Shown: positions 46,901 to 62,377 of the stretch, one piece after another
How positions within the stretch are numbered: position 1 is the first letter of the stretch
How the letters are laid out: each line of letters opens with the position of its first letter
Assembly: GCF_000247695.1 (NCBI RefSeq)
Contig: NW_004624742.1
Coordinates: forward strand, 8,573,881-8,637,880
Direction: 5' to 3'
Origin: Heterocephalus glaber
Taxonomy: Eukaryota > Chordata > Mammalia > Rodentia > Bathyergidae
Length of the DNA stretch: 64,000 nucleotides
Position numbers and translations under genes: made by a program
Notes under the pieces: model-generated
Seen by the model: the letters and a program-made list of their open reading frames with translations, nothing else
Database searches by the model: none
Told to the model about the DNA's origin: nothing

Positions 46901-49900
46901 AAGGGGCTTATTTCTTATTTTTTAATCCAACAGGGGCATCCATCACTTGTCAAAGCTCTGTCCTGCCTATATGAAAAATTTTATCAAAACCAAATTGACC
47001 CAAATAAAGAAATCCTTGTGACAGTAGGAGCATATGGATCTCTTTTTAATGCCATTCAAGGATTAATTGATGAAGGAGATGAAGTAAGTACATTAACATT
47101 ATTATTATCTATGTTAATCATTATCATTCATGCTGCCTTTGAATCTTCTTTTGTATTTTTTTTTTATTTCAAAGTATCTTAGGATTCTGATGCATATTCT
47201 ATAAAGTTAACAAATCCTAAATGGACAGCTGGGTAAAATCCCATGTAACTATAACCCGGATAAAGATATTGTACATTTTCGGCATCCAGAGAGGCTCCTT
47301 TTGCTTCCCGTCTTAGCCTGTGTTCACCCTGAGGTATCCACTCTTCTGTCTCCTATCACCACAGCTTTGTTCTTACTGCTCTGTTATTTGACATAAATAG
47401 AATCATACAGTATATACTTTTGAATCTGGCTTCTTTCATTTATCATTATACTACCTATTAGTGTCAACCATTTTATTGCATTAGTTTGTTCTTATTTTTA
47501 TAGCCTACTTAGATAAGAGTAGGTGGAAGTAGGCTAGCAAGGTCCTTTGTCTTCATTGCTAAAGTAACCTTTAATCTGAACTCAGGCAGCAAGTACTGGG
47601 TCTTCTGGCATCTTTTCGTGCCAGTATCATGTTAGCAGTGCAGATGTAACTGAAAGGCCAAGCCATTCCTGCCACACAGCACTGTGATGCAGGACCAACA
47701 CTGGCACTCATCTCACACATCTACCCCTTCTAATACCCCTGCTTTAATATTTCCTGGTCTCTTTCATTTACCCAGAATTTACTAAGGATCTCCGGTATAC
47801 AAGGCACTGTGAGAGAGAAGGTTTTTAAAAAATAGTTTCTATGTGGAAGGGGTTCCTTATCTCATAGAGAAGATAGATTTGCAAAGAGGCATTGGTTAAG
47901 CTGTGTGTGAAGTGAGACTATTTATCTTGATCTATACTGTTAACTTACTTTGAACTCTTATAATTCTTTATCATGTTATTCTTATAAAAGCTACCACCAC
48001 CTACTTTACGTTGTTACTCCTTTGCATCTGTAATTCCTTCCACTGTACCAGACAAAAAGCTTTTTTCAGGAAACATCTGAAGGACTGCAGTTGCACTTTC
48101 ATATACATAATCTTTTTTAATCCTGTAACATAGTTGAAAGCTCCTCATATTTTCCTGTTAATCTTTTTTTTTTTTCGGTACTGGGGATTGAACTTGGCAC
48201 CTTGCGCTTGGAGACAGGCGCCAGAACCACTGAGCTAAATCTCCAGCCCTTTTCCTGTTAATCTTGTGCTTCTTCTCCACTGTGCTCTGTTGAAATGTCC
48301 CAAGGTTCAGCTCTTGCCTTCTTTTCTCTAGTCTTTCTTCCCTGAGCACTTTAACATTTTGAAACTGCTTGCATGTCATTTTTTTTTTTACACCGTCCTG
48401 TTTTATTTTCTTCATAGCACATTACTATCTGAAATCTGCTTTACTGACTTGTTTTCTCATTCACCATAAATCTTTAAGATATAAGATCCAGGAGAATTTT
48501 GGCTTTTTTGTTTTGGGGAGTTTTTTGCTTTGGTGGTACTGGAAATTGAACCCAGGACCTTCGCACTGAACTATATCCCTGGCTCTTTTTAAATTTGGAA
48601 ACAGGGTCTCACTAAGTTGTTGAGCTTGAACTTGCAATCATCCTGCTGCAGCCTCTCAGACTGTTGGGATTACAGGTGAGCACCATCACACCTGGCTGAG
48701 AACTTGTTTAGTGCTATCCTGCCAGCACCTAAATAATAAGTGTTCAAAAAGCACTCTTCAAAAAAAAGAGGGGAATTATTCCCACAACAAAAGTAAAGGG
48801 TTTAAGGTGAAGGGCATCAGCTGGGTTCTTTCTACTGTTTTTCCAGGTTATTTTCCTGTACTGAGCTCTTACTTTATCTGGGCTCTGTGTCTCCAGCAAG
48901 TTAAACAGGCAGGTCCTCTTAGTCCCTAAGAACCTCACAGATGAAGACCTTCCTGTCTGCTTGAGGTGAGGACCCATTTCTGGTTCATTGTTTTATCCTC
49001 CACGTTCCTGACTCTAAACTTGAAATATTGTACTTCGGCCTCAGTCTGAGTGGAACGCTTAGTACAAAGGGACTTTTAGGATGAATGCCTCCCAGGAGAA
49101 AGACACTGACCAGGTATTTTACATGTAAGAAGCACAAACAGTAGCAAGTGACATTTAAAGCAGCAAATGTTTACTAATAAACTGAATCAACAGTGGCACA
49201 TACCTGTAATCCTAGCACTTGGGAGGCTGAGGCAGGAGGATTGCCTCCAAGTTCAAGGCCAGCCTGGGCTATATAGTGAGTTCAAGGCCAGCCTGAACTT
49301 CATAGTGAGACCCTATGTTTATATCCTATAATTTAGAGATAGCAATCTTGTGAATTTATTTAACAAGTTATTTTAAAAATAGAGAACTACATGCTCACAC
49401 ACAAACACAACACTGTTATTTATATAAGTGAACTATAAGAAAAGTATTCTAAAATTCAGTAGACTCTCCTGGCCAATAAAGTAATAAATATGGGGGTGAT
49501 TTTTTATTTTGGTACCGGGGATCGAACTCGGACCTTGTGCTTCCAAGGCAGGCACAGTGCCACTGAGCTAAATCTCCAGCCTCTAAAGTAATAAATATGA
49601 AAATATAATAGCCTGGAAATGTCATGGGTTATTAGGTTTTTAAAAAGTAGAAAGAAAAATTGAATGTATATGATGGCTGTAAATTATGTGTTCAAACTCC
49701 CCCTATAAAAAAGCAAAATCAGGGGTACTAGATGAGGTTGGTGGGTTGGGAGTGGTAGTGGCTGGGCCAGTTGGACAGGTCCTCACCTGAAGGCCTGCCA
49801 GCAGGTGCTGGAAGAGAGCGTGCAGGGCCAGAGGGACATGGAGTATACCCAGAACACTAGGGGAAACGACAGGCTCCAGATGATGGGCAGGTGGAAGGCA

Positions 49901-52900
49901 GTCATGGGTATTAGGCAAGAACAAAGGCATTCCAACCTGTCTTCCTACATCCACTCTTCGCTATGAGGTGTTTTGAGGAGAAACATCTTTACTCTCAGGA
50001 TAATGCTTGTAAATTAGTGCTCTGTGTCAGAGCACTGCAACATTCTCTTTCCATACAGTGCCGCTCCTGTCACTGTCTAATATACCATGTATTGTACATT
50101 ATGTCTTCTAACTTGAAATAAAAATAAATTATGATTCTGGTTAAACATCCCTTTGAAAATATAATGAAAGGTATAGCCCCTCTCCCCAAATACATCTACC
50201 TATGCACAGGTAAAATTTTATCACTTCAAGCACACCCACTGCAAGCTCATCCATAGATCTCTAAAAAGCCCAGGAATTCCCAACTTAAACTCTGGACAAG
50301 TTTGATTCGAGGGTCTCTTACATTCATACATGAAAAAGAGGGCTGCTTTCTCACCGTGGCACCTCAACTTAGAGACATCCTTGCACATAGGAAGTACACA
50401 ATATTTGTGAAATAAATTAATGATTTATGTGCTGTGTCCTTAATTGCTTTTATTTTAGGTTATAATAATAGTGCCTTTTTACGACTGCTATGAGCCCATG
50501 ATGAGAATGGCCGGAGCAACACCTGTTTTTATCCCCCTAAGATCTGTAAGTTTGTCAGTCAATTCATACACTGTAAGAATCTTTAAAAATACAAATTGCT
50601 TTGTCACCAATAAAGGTTCTAAATCTTTTCAAAATAATTAACATACTAAGGTGAATCACAGAATCTTCTATTCGCCTTCTTCTAACCATACTTAGAGCAG
50701 GGTCCTGGGAGGGAAGACAGGCACTTTAACAGCTGTCCCTGGGGACAGGGTTCATTTTCCCTTTAACAGTGTGAGTAGAGCAATTGGCATTACGGCACTC
50801 AAGGCCTAGTCATTTCTGTTCAAGTACTTTGTTAGTCATTTATTCAGTGACCCCTGCCATGCCTTTATTTTATTCTTGTCATTTATTTGTAAGCTAACAA
50901 ACACGAATTAATTTCTTTAAATCCCATCTTCATTCTTCATGCTTAGAAAGCTGTTTGTGGAAAAAAATGGTCAAGTTCTGACTGGACGTTAGATCCTCAG
51001 GAACTCGAAAGCAAATTTAATTCTAAAACCAAAGCCATCATACTAAATACACCACACAACCCCCTTGGCAAGGTAAGCGAGTCTCTTTATGCAGGTTTTG
51101 GCCTGTTGTCTGCTCACATGTTGAATAGTAACTGGCTGTGTTCTTTCCTTCCATCTGTGTAGGTGTATACGAAAGAAGAGCTCCAACTCATTGCTCACCT
51201 TTGCATCAAATATGACACACTCTGTATCAGTGACGAGGTTTATGAGTGGCTTGTATACACCGGAAATAAGCATTTAAAAATAGGTACTGAGTCACAAATC
51301 TAAGTGTGTTTGGGCACATGTGGAACAACTGATTAGAAATGATCCCAGACTAGCTTTAAAATAGTCTTTATAATCGGTATGTGCGTGAGCACTTAATAAT
51401 ATTTGAATGAATGATGCTTGCATTGGGATTGATGAACAGCTTGAAAGACAAATATTACAAACTTAGGGAGAGAGATTTCAGCTCACACTCTGAAACTGTG
51501 AAACCAGGGGAATTCTACATTTGCCTGTCTCTTTGGACTCTTAGTAAGAATCCTGGTATTTCTTGGTACATGAAATACAGATAGTGTAATTGTTCCCGAA
51601 GAGGTTCTGGACTAGACAGTGCTGAACAGATACTGCCACTCAGTCCTTGTCTGGGATTTTGTCATTACTAGTGGGCCATCGGACAAATGCCAGCATCTTC
51701 TGGGGTGGCCTGAACTTGTATTGACTAGCAGAATTATCATCTGGGCTGGAAACTTTGAGCCTTTGCACCTGTCGTTCCTTTGTCTAGAAACACTTTTTCC
51801 CCAAGTACTCACCTGGCCTGGTCCCTCACCTCCTTTAGGCCTTGTTCCTGTGTCATTTTTCATGACCACCACTTTAAAATAGTTACACCTCTTCCTCCAG
51901 GCACTATTTGCTTGGTCTTTTTTTCTGTTTGTTTTGTTTTCCCCTTTATAGTAAATATTAGAATCTATGCATTTCACTTTTAAACTACAAAAAGTAGAGA
52001 TTATTTTTTTCTGGTCTCCTCCGAATCCTCATTTTCCAGAATAGGGTCAGAAAACCAGTTGTTGAATAAATGAGTCAGAAATATGAAATAGACAGGGAAG
52101 GATGGTAAAGAATTGTGGCAGAGGAGATAAAATTAAAAATTAGTGCATGTATACATATACTTGCTGCATGAACCATAATTGTTCTTGTAGTACATTACAA
52201 ATGCCTGTAGAAATAGGAGGAGAAAGCAACTGGTTGAGGGCATCAGAAAAGCAGTAGGCAAAAGATGGAATGATAGGCAGAGAAATGCAAACTACATTCC
52301 TATCAAATAAGCTAGCAAGTACTTAGGTATGGAGGCACTTACCTAAGAAAGATAAGTGGTTTGCTTTGGAAGAGTGTGTTGGAGTAACCGATACCAATGA
52401 GGATGAGAAAGCAGGGGGGTTCTGAAGGACTTTGTATATGAGAACAAAGGATATATACTTTGTTGCAGTGGTCAGTGGTTCTGAAACTTGCTGAATAGAG
52501 CATCTTGAATCCACAATATTCTCCATCATGAAATAGTGACGTAATGAAACTAGAAGCAGTTCTATCCCAAAATTAGAAGCAGTTTTTCCTGAGATATCTG
52601 ACAGTTCAAAATCAGTGTAAAAATCATAATTCTATTCATACTTGTCTGTAACAAAGAGCAATCGAAAGAAACACATTTGAATTTTTCTGATTTCCATTAA
52701 TATTCATTTAGTCATGACTCATTTGTTTCACAGTGCATAGCATTCACTGGCAGATAAGTGGCAGCAATTGCCGGAAGCTTCAGAAAATTGTGTGGAAAAA
52801 AACTCAGAATTGATTTTTTTTTAAATTCTGTATGTGAATTTGGTCACTGGAGTGCCAGTGCTACACTTTGGGAACTACTGCAAAGAAGAGACAAGGCAGG

Positions 52901-55900
52901 AGAGTTGTCTCCATGATTGAATTTTTTTTTTTTTTTTTTTTTTTTTTTATGAAGAGCCAGGTGCAGATCCTCATCTTTAGCAGATCATGTGCCCTGGCAG
53001 GGGAACTGATATGTGGAGTGCTTTAGAATTAGGAGCTGTAGGGCATCTAGCACAGCATCTGTGGGTGGGAAGGAGACAAGTAATTCTGATTGTGGGATCT
53101 GTGGCCTGGATTGCTGGGCAGTGATAAAACTCTTACCCAGGGGCAATAGGGAAAGGAGGAGCAGGTCTGCGGGCAGGAGTTCAGCCAAGGCCACTCCTAC
53201 TTCTCATGGTGTAAACTCTTCTTAAGTTTGAGTGTCACTGAGCCATAGAGGAGGTGATACCTGGAGGTAAGTAGACTTATTAGGCCTAAGGATCAGGATC
53301 AGAGTACAAAGGCATATTTTTTTGGCAGTCATCAAAATCTTGGTGGAAGGTGGACCATAGTAAAGAATAAATTTTCTCAAGGAGAATATTATGTGTCCAC
53401 ATTACATCAGAGTCCATCATTGCCCATTTTGTTGATGACCTGGGTCTCAGATCATTTGGACTATTCCCCACTCAAAAAGTCAGTCCAACATGAACAATGA
53501 ATTGTTTGGCAGTTAACTCAGTGTAATAATATTCCTGATCACTTTAAATGATCTTGAAATGTATCATTTAGACTTAAGAATTACAAGCTCACCACGGTAA
53601 AGTGTAGTAGCACTATTTGCTAAAGATATGCAGGATACATATTTTAAACTGAGATTTTATTTTTCACTTGTAACTGCCTATGTAGTTTAAAAAGAACAAA
53701 ATAAGTTTACTAATTACTTAGAAAGCACAATTTCATTACTGAAACATAGGAAGTCTATTAACTGTCATAATCTGTTCATGAAACATGCAAAATAGCTCTC
53801 ACATCAGTTTGCAAAGTGCTGCAGTTGTTTCCTGCATAACACACTGAGGCCCTTTAGCGACACATCATGACATGAGCAGCATCTGCGTGTTGCTATGGAG
53901 GCAGTTTTCCCTGATACAGCTTCTTTGTTGCTTCTCTAATCTTTATCTGACTTCCGTTAAAGTCTAAATCATCTACGAATAACAGAGCCACTTTGGCTAA
54001 ATTAAGCATTATTTGTCAATGATGGAAGTACAAAGACTAGTTTCCTTTCAGCTATAACTTCAATCTGAACTTAAACTATAATTTACTTTTCCAAAATCAT
54101 CAGACCTGGAAAGTTTTAGAGTTTTTTGGTTTGAAGATTTTATGTTTGTTTGTTTTGTTTTGTTTTGTCTTTGAATTACCACATTCATCTGCCAAACTGT
54201 GTTCATCTCTTTTGCCTGTATATCTACATGTACTTCCATGTCCCCAAATCTCTTGAGGTGGAGGGAACATGAGCTTCTAGATATTTTAACGTTACTTAAG
54301 GTTCTTTTTTTATAAAATGGTAAAATTTGCTCTTTTTGGATCAGATTCTTGATTCAAATGATATTTCCTGACTGGGAAAGTGACATTTCAGTCAACATCA
54401 GAAAACTTCTTCCCTTGCCTCAACTTATATAAAGACACTGATATTTGCAAAATTAATTAAAAATCCTTCATAAGCTATTCAGCTGATCAGCTTACTGTCT
54501 TAAAAGGGGAGGAAGAAATCCACTTTTTATATGGCTAAAATAGTCATCGATAATATAGCTCTGCTTCTAAATACTATGACTAGATTTGATATTTTGTGAA
54601 TGAAATTTATGTCTGATATTAAAGTAGTAGTTTTGGTTTCCCTTATATATAATGTATAGTAAAAGCATGTAAGAGTTCTATTAATTTCTCTGGATAGTTC
54701 TTATTTCAAAGAATTTTTCTACATAGTGTTCTTATTCATAGGCTTTCCTGATTTGAGATATACTTGTACATTATTATATTAAAGGAAGTAATCCTCTGCA
54801 TTATACATAGGTTAGACTTAACCTCTAGTAAAATAAGAGTGGAGCATGTGTCATAGTTTTCTTCCAGAATACTTTGGAAAGAAAAGAATATCTCAGAGGA
54901 TATAGTTTTATCAAATATTAGAATAATCCTTCTTCAAACAGACCTTCTAAATATTTTCCTCATTTATCTTTTTGGATTTTGTTATATTCCACAAAGGCTA
55001 TAATTATAACATGATTTATATAGTTTTCCTACTGTTAAAATATTGGCAGATATTTCACAATAGATTGAAATTGCTTATGCATCATTTTGAAAACTTCTCT
55101 AGCTGCCTTACATTTCAGTAAGAAGATACTTGCTTATGAGCAAATTACTTTAAAAAATCAGATGTTCAGGCCCCCAGAAATGAATATTTTCCCTTTGTGT
55201 GTGCTACCACTCTTAAAGCAGTATAAAAGTCCCCCTTCTAAAAACAAGTGGAAGAACTTGTGAGGTTGCATGATAAGAAACTAACAGCTAAAATACTTGA
55301 AGAATCCAGCCTCGGTGTTACAGTGGTGTCCTCAGCAGGTTCACAGGTCAGTCATTCTCTCATTATACCGGTCTCCCATCAGAATTCATAAACTCTTCAG
55401 TTTCACACCTCCAGACCTTTGCCACCTTCATTCCCTGAGCAGCAAACACCTTTCCTCCCCTTGTCTGCCTGGCTAAGGCTAAAAGATCTTCCATATCATC
55501 CCAGCTTCAGGCCCACAAGAAGCTATCCGCAACCCCCTCTTCCATCCTTCCAAACTGTCCATGACTATAGCTATTCCAGCGCTCATCACACTGGGTTACA
55601 GTTCTTTGGATCTCATCCCCCATGCTAGAATTAAGTTCTTTGGAGGCAGAAACTATTTCTTACACACCTCTATTTCTTCTAGATCTAATTTAGTCCCTGG
55701 CCCTTGGTTGTTGCTAATAAGTATTTGATGGATGAGTGAATGAATGAAATGAATGACTTTTAAAGATGCCAATCAACTTGACAACCTTTGTACAGTTGAT
55801 TTTCACTTCTTATAGATTCCACATCTGCAAATGCATCAGGTCCCTAAAATATGATTGTGACCTCAAAATCAGTGCTTATGGTACCTGAAAGAGGAGCAGA

Positions 55901-58900
55901 AACTCTGGCTGACCCTACACATGCACCCAGTTGAGGGTGAACACACTCCACTTCGTTTGTTTGTTTGTTTTGGTACCAGAGATCAACTTCAGGACTTTGT
56001 GCTTGCAAGGCAGGCACAATGCCGCCGAACTAAGTCCCCAGCCCAACACTCCACTTCTTTAGCTCCAACTGTAAGGCTGTGATTCCTGGTGATTTGGCCA
56101 TTTAGAACAGCCCCAGGCCCAGTGCTGAAGTGTGCTTGTGCTCCTGAGCACAGGAAGGCTACCACATGTCCCTCAGAGAATGTGTCTGTGTTTCAGCTTC
56201 ATGCAGCTACAGCTTACTAGGGGATGTTAGGAGATGAAGCCTACAGTACAGGGCTCCTTTTAGGGTGGATAAGATGATCCAAAATTGTAGTAATGGTCCC
56301 AAAACTCTGTGGGTATACTAAAAACCACTGCATTTAATGGGTGAATTACAAGATTTGGGATATATATCAATAAAGTTGTAGCAAAACATCACACATGTAA
56401 ATTAGTAGGCCTGCCACCAAGGTTCTGATTCAGTAGGTCTGGGATGAGGCCCAACTCTTCCCTTTCTTACATGTTCCTAAGTGTTGCTGATGTTGCTGAC
56501 ATATTAAAAACCACTGCTCTAGGAAGGAAGCTTGGAGAAACAGATTCACAAAGGGGGCAGGATAAAGGGGTGGGGTGCTTCGCAGTCATCAGGACCACAA
56601 CCAAAACCCTGCCACGGGATCATTGTCTGTACCGACACCACGGCGCTGAACACTGGAAGCACAGCGAGCGTGACTCCTGCCACTGGAACCAGCCTGGAAT
56701 GCTGCCTGCCGATACCACGGCCAGTCCTGACCTTGCAGACAATTTTTTCACTTAGAATTATTAAATCTATTCATATATTGTTTTGGTAAAACATTGCAGT
56801 GTTTTAAAACATTGCAGCATTTTCAGCTAAGTTTGGGCTTACAGTTATATTGTTTTTTTAAAAAAAACCTATTGAAGCCAGGTGTGGTGGAGCAAATCTA
56901 TAATTGCAGCACTCTGAGAGGCTAAGGCAGGAAAATCGCAACTTCAAACCCAGCCTGGGCAACTTAGTGAGACCCTGTCTCAAAATTTAAAAAAAAAAAA
57001 AAAAATTTAAAGGCTGGGTATATAGCTCAGTATGAAGGCTTTGGCTAACTATTGAAATATTCATACTAAATGTACTATGATTAATATATTTATTTTCATT
57101 GCATTCATATAACATTTGTTATGGTTTTAGATTATACTAATATAGATTGATTGGAAAACAATTACTTAACACCCTCCCCCCCTTTTCAGCCACTTTCCCA
57201 GGTATGTGGGAGAGAACAGTAACCATAGGAAGTGCCGGGAAGACTTTCAGTGTGACTGGCTGGAAGGTAAGAGGACTAGGAATTCAGTCGTGGCTGGGTG
57301 TAGCTCAGTGGTAGGGAGTGGAGAGACCCTGTGCTTAGCACAGATAAGGCCTGGGTGTAATCAAAAAGGAAGAAAAAGTTTGCTTAAAAATAGGATGGTG
57401 TTTTTGTAGAATGTTTTGTGTTTTAAATGTGTATATACTCAGCACAAGTCCAAGGGCAACCTAGACTAGATAATGGGACTGTTGCAAAAGATAGATAGAT
57501 AGATAGATAAAAATAAATGCATACATACTTAGTTTACACAGATCTGCATCTTTTAATTATTGACTTATACAGCTTTCATGTTGAGCTTCATCTTTTTTGA
57601 GATTTAATTATTTCTTGAAAAGTAAGGAAAGTTAGCCAGGTGTGGTAGTGCACACCTGTAGTCCCAGCACTTGGTTGGCTGAGGCAGGATCACCACAAGT
57701 TTGAGAATAGCCTGGGCTACATAGTGAGTTGAAAACCAACCTGGAATAGCAAGACCCTGTCTCAAAAAACAAAAAAGGAAGAAAGGCTAGGTAATTTTTT
57801 CATTTTGTTTACTTTTTGTTTGTTTTGTTTGTTTGTTTGTTTTGGTTTTCTGAGATGGGGTCTCACTATGTAGCCCAGTCTGTTCTTGAATTCATGGTGA
57901 TCCTCCTGCCCCAGCCTCTCAAGTGCTGAGATTACAAACATGCACCACCATGTCTGGTGATTTGTTTTGTTTTTCTGAGACAGGATCTTGCTATGTAATT
58001 CATGCTACCATGAGCTCACTATGTAGCCCAGGCTGGCCTCAAACTCACAATGGTCCTTCTGCCTCAGCCTCCCAACTGCTGGGATCACAGGTGTGCATCA
58101 CCACACCCAGCTAATGTTTTCATTTTATAAGTGATTGACTAATTGTCCTTTTATTTTACAAAGGTTCAGATTACTGCATAATAGTATAAAAAGAAAAATA
58201 ATAATAGCTAATATTTTGGCCCTTAACTATTTGCCATTCTCGAAATGTTTTACATATACTGCTAACTCTTTTCATTCTCATTACCATATCATCATGTGGG
58301 TACAATTATTATCCCTGTTTGCAGATGATAAAACTAAAACAGAAGGGGCCAGGGATTTAGCTCAGTGGTTCCGGTGCCTGCCGTGCAAGTGCAAGGTCCC
58401 AAGTTCGATCCACGGTACCAAAAAAAAACTAAAACAGAAAAATTGAGTGTTTTGCCTGAGTGTACACTGCTATTAAATTCAAGCCAGAATAGTAGCGTGG
58501 GTTCAGAATCCACGCACTTGGTCACTGTACTGTTTATTACAGTAACAATCTGCTCAGTGGAAACTGAATCCTATTCCAGCCTCACCTCTACTGAACATGG
58601 CTAACGTGAGGGAGCATCAGAAGGTGGCCTGCGGAATCCAAGTCTAGATGTTTTAATTTCTGAAGAGTTCTACGGTGCGCCTTCATTCAGAGTCACCTCT
58701 GTCTGCAACTGAAACCAGCTTTGCTACTGGCTCTTCTTCCTCCAGAATAGGAGAACTAGAAAATTAGGAGGGAGGAAAGGCTTATAATGATTGCAGATTT
58801 TGTTCACCTTCCAGAGACAGAGCTTAGTGATAAAGGCTGAGTTAGTGGACTCCACTTCTCCACGAAAGAGAATAGCATTGAGATTCTAACACTAACATCG

Positions 58901-61900
58901 CACCGCTTTCATAAAGTGAGCATTTCTGAACTGCCTATATTTAACAATTATATTAACTACTCCCTCAGATCTGCTATACTATTACATTTAGGTTTTTTTA
59001 TTACATTTAGTTTTGAAATGTGTTTTTATCTCTTTCTTTCCCAGCTCGGCTGGAGCATTGGTCCTCACCATTTGATAAAACATTTACAGACCGTTCAACA
59101 AAACACTATTTATACTTGTGCAACTCCCTTACAGGTAGGTGATCTAGTGACTTGAGATGGGAGCATGATGTGTTGGTAACGGTGTCACTTTTTTTTTTTT
59201 TTTGGTACTGGGGATCAAACATGGGTCCTTGCGCTTGCGCAGTAGGCAGCGAAACCACTGAGCTAAATCCCCAGCCCAGCAGTGTCACTTTTATATCATG
59301 GATTTGAATTTAGTTCCTCCCTTCATGTCTTTCTTGAGAAAGGCCTTCTAAAACAACTGGGAATTTAGGAGCAGACACATGTTCACTGTATCTAGAAGTC
59401 TTGTTTAGTTTTAATACGTGCAGTGTAAGAAGTTACTTATGTATGTGGCCATTTGCTGCAGACTACTGAGTATGGCCTGCTACCCATCTCTAGACAGTTG
59501 GTTAAATAAACCATGATCTAGCCAAGTACTGAAATATTATGATTGTATTGGTTGCCTACTGCTCTGTAACAGATTCCCACAAATCTAATGCCTTAAAGCA
59601 ACACAAACTTACCTTACAGAGCTGCATGTTGGAAGTCCAGAACTGGTCCCTGAGGCTTCCTGCACTGCTTCCAGAGGCTCCTTGCCTTTACTAGCTGCTG
59701 GAGGTTGCCAACATCCCTTGGCTGATAGTCAAATCATTCCAACCTCTGCTTTCTAAATATAGCTCCTCTCGGTGACTCCAAGTCAGCTGTCTCCCTTTTT
59801 TGCTTACACGGACCCTTGTGATTATATTGGGCCCACTGGATAACCTCCGGAAATCAAGATCTTTAATTTAAATCACATCTGCAAATTTCTTTTACCATGC
59901 AAGCTAATGTGTTTACAGGTTATGAGTTTTAAGATATTCTACCACAGGGGCTGTTTAAAAGGAAAGAAAATAGAAAAGGAATAAGAAAATTCTATAATTA
60001 CTGATATGAAGAGACAAATTGTTTCTATTCATGTATGTATTTATAGAAGCAGGATCTATTTATCACCATTCTGTGAATAACCAAAATACTGAAAAGGCAG
60101 TTAATAGGATAAAAGAGTAAAGTGTATTGGCTACACTGAACTTGATTTTTCGTTTCCTATTAAGAATACTTACCTAGAGCTAGGCATGGTGATGCATGAC
60201 TCAAGAGGCTTGAGAGGGTATGTAGCCCAGGCTACAAAGCAAGACCCTGTCTCAAAAAACAAAAACAAAAAAAGAATACCTACCTAATAGGATAAAAATT
60301 TCTACTCTAAAGTAATACCGTGATAAAGGCTAGTTCTGACACTTGATTTTTTTAATGTATTTTATTACATATTAAATTCATTTTGTCCTCTCCAAATAAA
60401 TTCATTTATTTATTTCACAATACTGAGTGTTGGAGATACAGCATACAGAAATGCCTGCACTTGGTTGGGTAGCTTAGCACCTCATTGCAGGACACAAATA
60501 ATATTTTAAAATATAATATATCAGATGTTAATAGATATAAAGAAGAAAAATAGAAGGATATAAAGTGCCGAGGGGAGAATATGTGATGTTACATAGGATA
60601 ACCTTCGGAAGCCTCACTGAGACTGTCGCTTCTGAGCAGCAAGCTGAACATTGCTATAGTGAGTGAACAAGTTGGTAAAATAATAATAATAATACAACTG
60701 GAAAGCTAGAAGATCTTTTCTGAACCATCTTACTCTCTGTTTCAGCAAGATGCCCTGTTTTGAGCTCAGACAACCACATTTGGAAATTGGCCCTTGGTTT
60801 CCTAGAATGGGAAACTATTAATTCTGGTTTATTGCAGAATTTTTCTGCCATGAAGTCTTCTGTGTTGTGTTGCCCCTTTGGCCTCTGTCTCATCTCTTGA
60901 CACGCTGTGTCTCTCGCTCCTCATCAGCCACTCTGGACTCCTCTCATTTCTTCCAGCAGAATAAATTATATCCGGCCCTTCGCATTTGTCTTTCTCTCTT
61001 TCACCGCCCCCTTCAATAAGCTCCACGAAGGTTTCTTTTTTTTGCGGTACCGGGGATCGAACTCAGGACCTTGTGCTTGTGAGGCAGGCACAGTGCCACT
61101 GAGCTAAATCCCTAGCCCACATCTGCCTTTTAATTGTTTTATTTCTGGCTCTTCTTCTGAAGGGCAGGCTTAACATGGGTACTCAGTGTGGACTTACTGA
61201 GTAAATCAGTTTTTCCTTCACTTCTTGACATCTCTCACTTCTCATCAATTTCTTTAAGTCTGACCAGTCTGCCCTTTCCCTCTGTCTCTCATTCCAAGTT
61301 CTCAGTTATTTGCCTGGGTCTCTCCTACTTTGCCCTGCTACCATTGTTTCAGGTCATCCCTGTGTCCACTGCCTGCCCAGCTTCTGCCCCCATGCTTGTG
61401 CAGATCTCTGTTCTCTGTGCTCGCCCTGATTCTGATCTTTCACCTTCCCAGGCACCTCCCTGATTCTTAATGTTTTTGTCTGCCCAGGCTCTGCTAAGGA
61501 ATCCTAGATGATGTGGCCTGTGAACAAGAGCAATACATTTCTCACAGTTCTGCAGGCTGGGAATCCCAGATGAAGCACTGGCAGATTCCATGTCAGGATG
61601 GCCTGCTTCCTTTGCACCTTTTCACTATGTCCTCCTATTTCTCCGTCCACCTTCCTGGGATATGAACGATTATAGCAAGGATTTGTGCCCTCGGGCGAGG
61701 GAGGGAGGTGCATTTGCTTCTCATTCTATCCACCAAGGCAGTGGGGAAGGCTGACTATTCATGATTCCTCTGGTCACTTTCTACAGTTAGCTTTAGCGAG
61801 TCATTCTACAGCTTACCTCAGTAAAAACCAACTTAGTGTTTTTTTGTTACCAAGTAAGTCATCTTTATATAATTCCTCTTTTGCATTTGGATTTTCATGA

Positions 61901-62337
61901 CTCATTTTCAGCTCATCACATTAGATTTAATCGTGTATGTGTGACTGGTCCCTCCATTAATCTGTGAGGTTTGATATAGGTTTACAGGAATGCAGCTGTA
62001 ATTTCTTGAGCGACCTTTTTGCCCAAAATTTAACTGAAATGATCTTTATTTATTATACCAATAAACTAAGCAATGACTGATATTACCACATTTCTTTTCC
62101 ACATTTTCAATCTTAATATACAGGAAGCCTTGGCTCAAGCTCTCTGGATTGACATCAAGCGCATGGATGACCCAGAGTGTTACTTTAATTCTTTGCCAAA
62201 AGAATTGGAAGTAAAAAGAGATCGGATAGTACATTTACTTGAAAGTGTTGGCCTGAAACCCATAGTTCCTGATGGAGGATACTTCATCATTGCTGATGTG
62301 TCTTCAATAGGTTTGTAAAGGTTTTGTTTTATATATA

Positions 62338-62377
<40 letters not shown>

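Noticed and set aside
53013..53225. Open frames on both strands near 53.0-53.2 kb
   Set aside because: Short, no homology recognised, and no matching splice sites for KYAT3.
62335..62375. Repeats considered as CRISPR-like or structured array
   Set aside because: Simple dinucleotide microsatellite in a mammalian intron; no spaced repeats anywhere in the window.
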